This document shows, in pieces, positions 5,809 to 6,644 of a stretch of DNA of 6,644 nucleotides. Where the stretch lies: NCBI GenBank assembly GCA_025463965.1, contig JAODBN010000251.1, positions 1 through 6,644 on the forward strand. The letters are read 5' to 3'. This DNA comes from Acidimicrobiaceae bacterium. GTDB lineage: Bacteria; Actinomycetota; Acidimicrobiia; Acidimicrobiales; Bog-793. Below the pieces are notes generated by a model that was not told the origin of the DNA, made no database searches, and saw only the letters and a list, made by a program, of their open reading frames with translations. Positions within the stretch are counted from its first letter, which is position 1, and the number at the start of each line of letters is the position of its first letter. Both the position numbers and the translations under genes were made by a program.

Positions 5809-6644
5809 CGCGCCGGCGAGCTCACCTCACCACCGGGCGGCACCGGAACGCTCTCTACGGCTCCCAGCCGCCCGCTGGTGGGCTGTGGCGCCGCCGTTGC
5901 ACCCGACCACGGCAGCCGCACGACGAAGCGGCAGCCAGCTCCCACGTTGGCGACTTCAATCCGTCCGCCGTGTGCCTCGACCAGCCCCCGGGCGACGGCA
6001 AGGCCGATGCCGCCTCGTGCGGCACCGGGGGTGCGCGCCGAGTCACCGCGCCAGCCGGGTTCGAAGACTCGCTCGAGGTCGGCGACGGGGATGCCACCAC
6101 AACCGTCGGAGACCGAGACCCACGCCTCTTGGGCCGAGCCTCCGACGGCCATGATCACCTGGCCTCCGGCCGGAGTGTGGCGTAGCGCGTTGTCCACCAA
6201 GTTGCGGAGCACCCGGACGATCTCCTGAGCCGACAGCTCGACCACGGGCGCGGCCGGGGACGCGAAGACGGTCAGCTCGATGAGTCCGGCCGCTGGACGA
6301 CTTGCGTCTGCGACCTCGCGCACCAGCTCGTCGAGCGGTACCGGCTCTGGTTCCAGGTGAAGCGTCCCCGCCTGGATCCGAGACAGCTCGAAGAGGCCGT
6401 CGACGAGCCCACCGAGCCGCTCGGTCTCGAGGTGGATGGACCGGTGGTAGCGGGCGACCGTCTCGGGGTCGTCCACGACGCCGTCCTCGAGCGCCTCGGC
6501 GAGCGCTCGGATGCCTGCCAGGGGGGTGCGCAGGTCGTGGGAGATCCACCCGATGAGCTCCCGCCGCGTCCGCTCCGTGGCCTCTGTCTGGCGGCGCGCT
6601 TCTTTCAGCCGTTCCGAGGTGATGGCGAGCTCTTTTGCCAGCTC
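5805..6644 (-). CDS. Sensor histidine kinase, C-terminal part (cut by window edge)
   Basis: Two-component sensor kinase that autophosphorylates on His and passes phosphate to a response regulator, not seen here and probably to the right of the window. The reading frame is open to the edge; 279 residues are visible. A helical stretch, ELAKELAITSERLKEARRQTEATERTRREL (1-30), leads into the dimerisation/phosphoacceptor motif ISHDLRTPLAGIRAL (34-48), with His36 as the predicted phosphorylated residue. The ATPase domain shows the N box LRNLVDNALRHTPAGG, G1 SDGCGGIP, F box VFEPGWRG and G2 GGIGLAVARGLVEAHGG, in the normal order. This is a HisKA/HATPase_c kinase of the OmpR-partner type. The last 30 or so residues are a Pro/Gly/Ser-rich tail. 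The sensor region is missing because of the window edge, so the stimulus is unknown. An internal GTG at 6476 is not the real start, since the His motif lies upstream of it. Confidence 0.94.
   Translation of the reverse strand, partial: ELAKELAITSERLKEARRQTEATERTRRELIGWISHDLRTPLAGIRALAEALEDGVVDDPETVARYHRSIHLETERLGGLVDGLFELSRIQAGTLHLEPEPVPLDELVREVADASRPAAGLIELTVFASPAAPVVELSAQEIVRVLRNLVDNALRHTPAGGQVIMAVGGSAQEAWVSVSDGCGGIPVADLERVFEPGWRGDSARTPGAARGGIGLAVARGLVEAHGGRIEVANVGAGCRFVVRLPWSGATAAPQPTSGRLGAVESVPVPPGGEVSSPAR

Noticed and set aside
6474..6476. GTG 6476 as start of a short kinase-like protein
   Set aside because: The same frame continues to the window edge and includes the phosphoacceptor motif ISHDLRTP upstream, so the gene starts outside the window.
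5855..6549. Overlapping minus- and plus-strand frames within the kinase region
   Set aside because: Only the frame ending at 5805 carries the His, N, G1, F and G2 motifs in order.

Overview
This is a GC-rich, gene-dense stretch of bacterial chromosome. It most resembles an actinobacterium: strong G/C preference at third codon positions, GTG and TTG starts, and families common there (DHA2 exporter with TetR, DoxX, SpoIIE-type phosphatase with an RsbW-like ATPase). I cannot place it to genus. No RNA gene, insertion sequence, CRISPR array or origin is visible.

Layout. 1-751 (minus): N-terminal 250 residues of a DHA2-type drug exporter, running off the left edge. 752-850: a divergent control region with a sigma70-like promoter for the exporter and two copies of CGGAG-N5-CTCCG. 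851-1450 (plus): the TetR-family regulator that probably binds them. 1451-1535: convergent gap with a hairpin. 1536-2135 (minus): DoxX-family membrane protein. 2189-2602 (minus): RsbW-like ATP-binding protein (putative anti-sigma factor or serine kinase). 2603-2884: 282 bases without a convincing intact gene, holding a 15-base tandem duplication and what may be the remnant of a STAS anti-anti-sigma gene. 2885-4531 (minus): membrane-anchored SpoIIE/RsbU-type PP2C phosphatase with a large extracytoplasmic region. 4532-4729: divergent intergenic region with two inverted repeats. 4730-5797 (plus): membrane fatty acid desaturase with three histidine boxes. 5805-6644 (minus): C-terminal 279 residues of a sensor histidine kinase, running off the right edge.

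How the parts may work together. The exporter and TetR gene form a classical self-contained efflux switch, with one operator inside the promoter spacer and the other over the predicted transcription start. The phosphatase, possible STAS relic, ATPase and DoxX gene lie in one direction and read as a partner-switching stress module (RsbU / RsbV / RsbW type) in which the middle component seems to be missing or decayed. The desaturase sits between two membrane signalling proteins, which suggests but does not prove a membrane-stress theme. I found no wholly new system. The most informative points are the operator architecture, the apparently broken middle of the partner-switching cluster, and short inverted repeats at gene boundaries.
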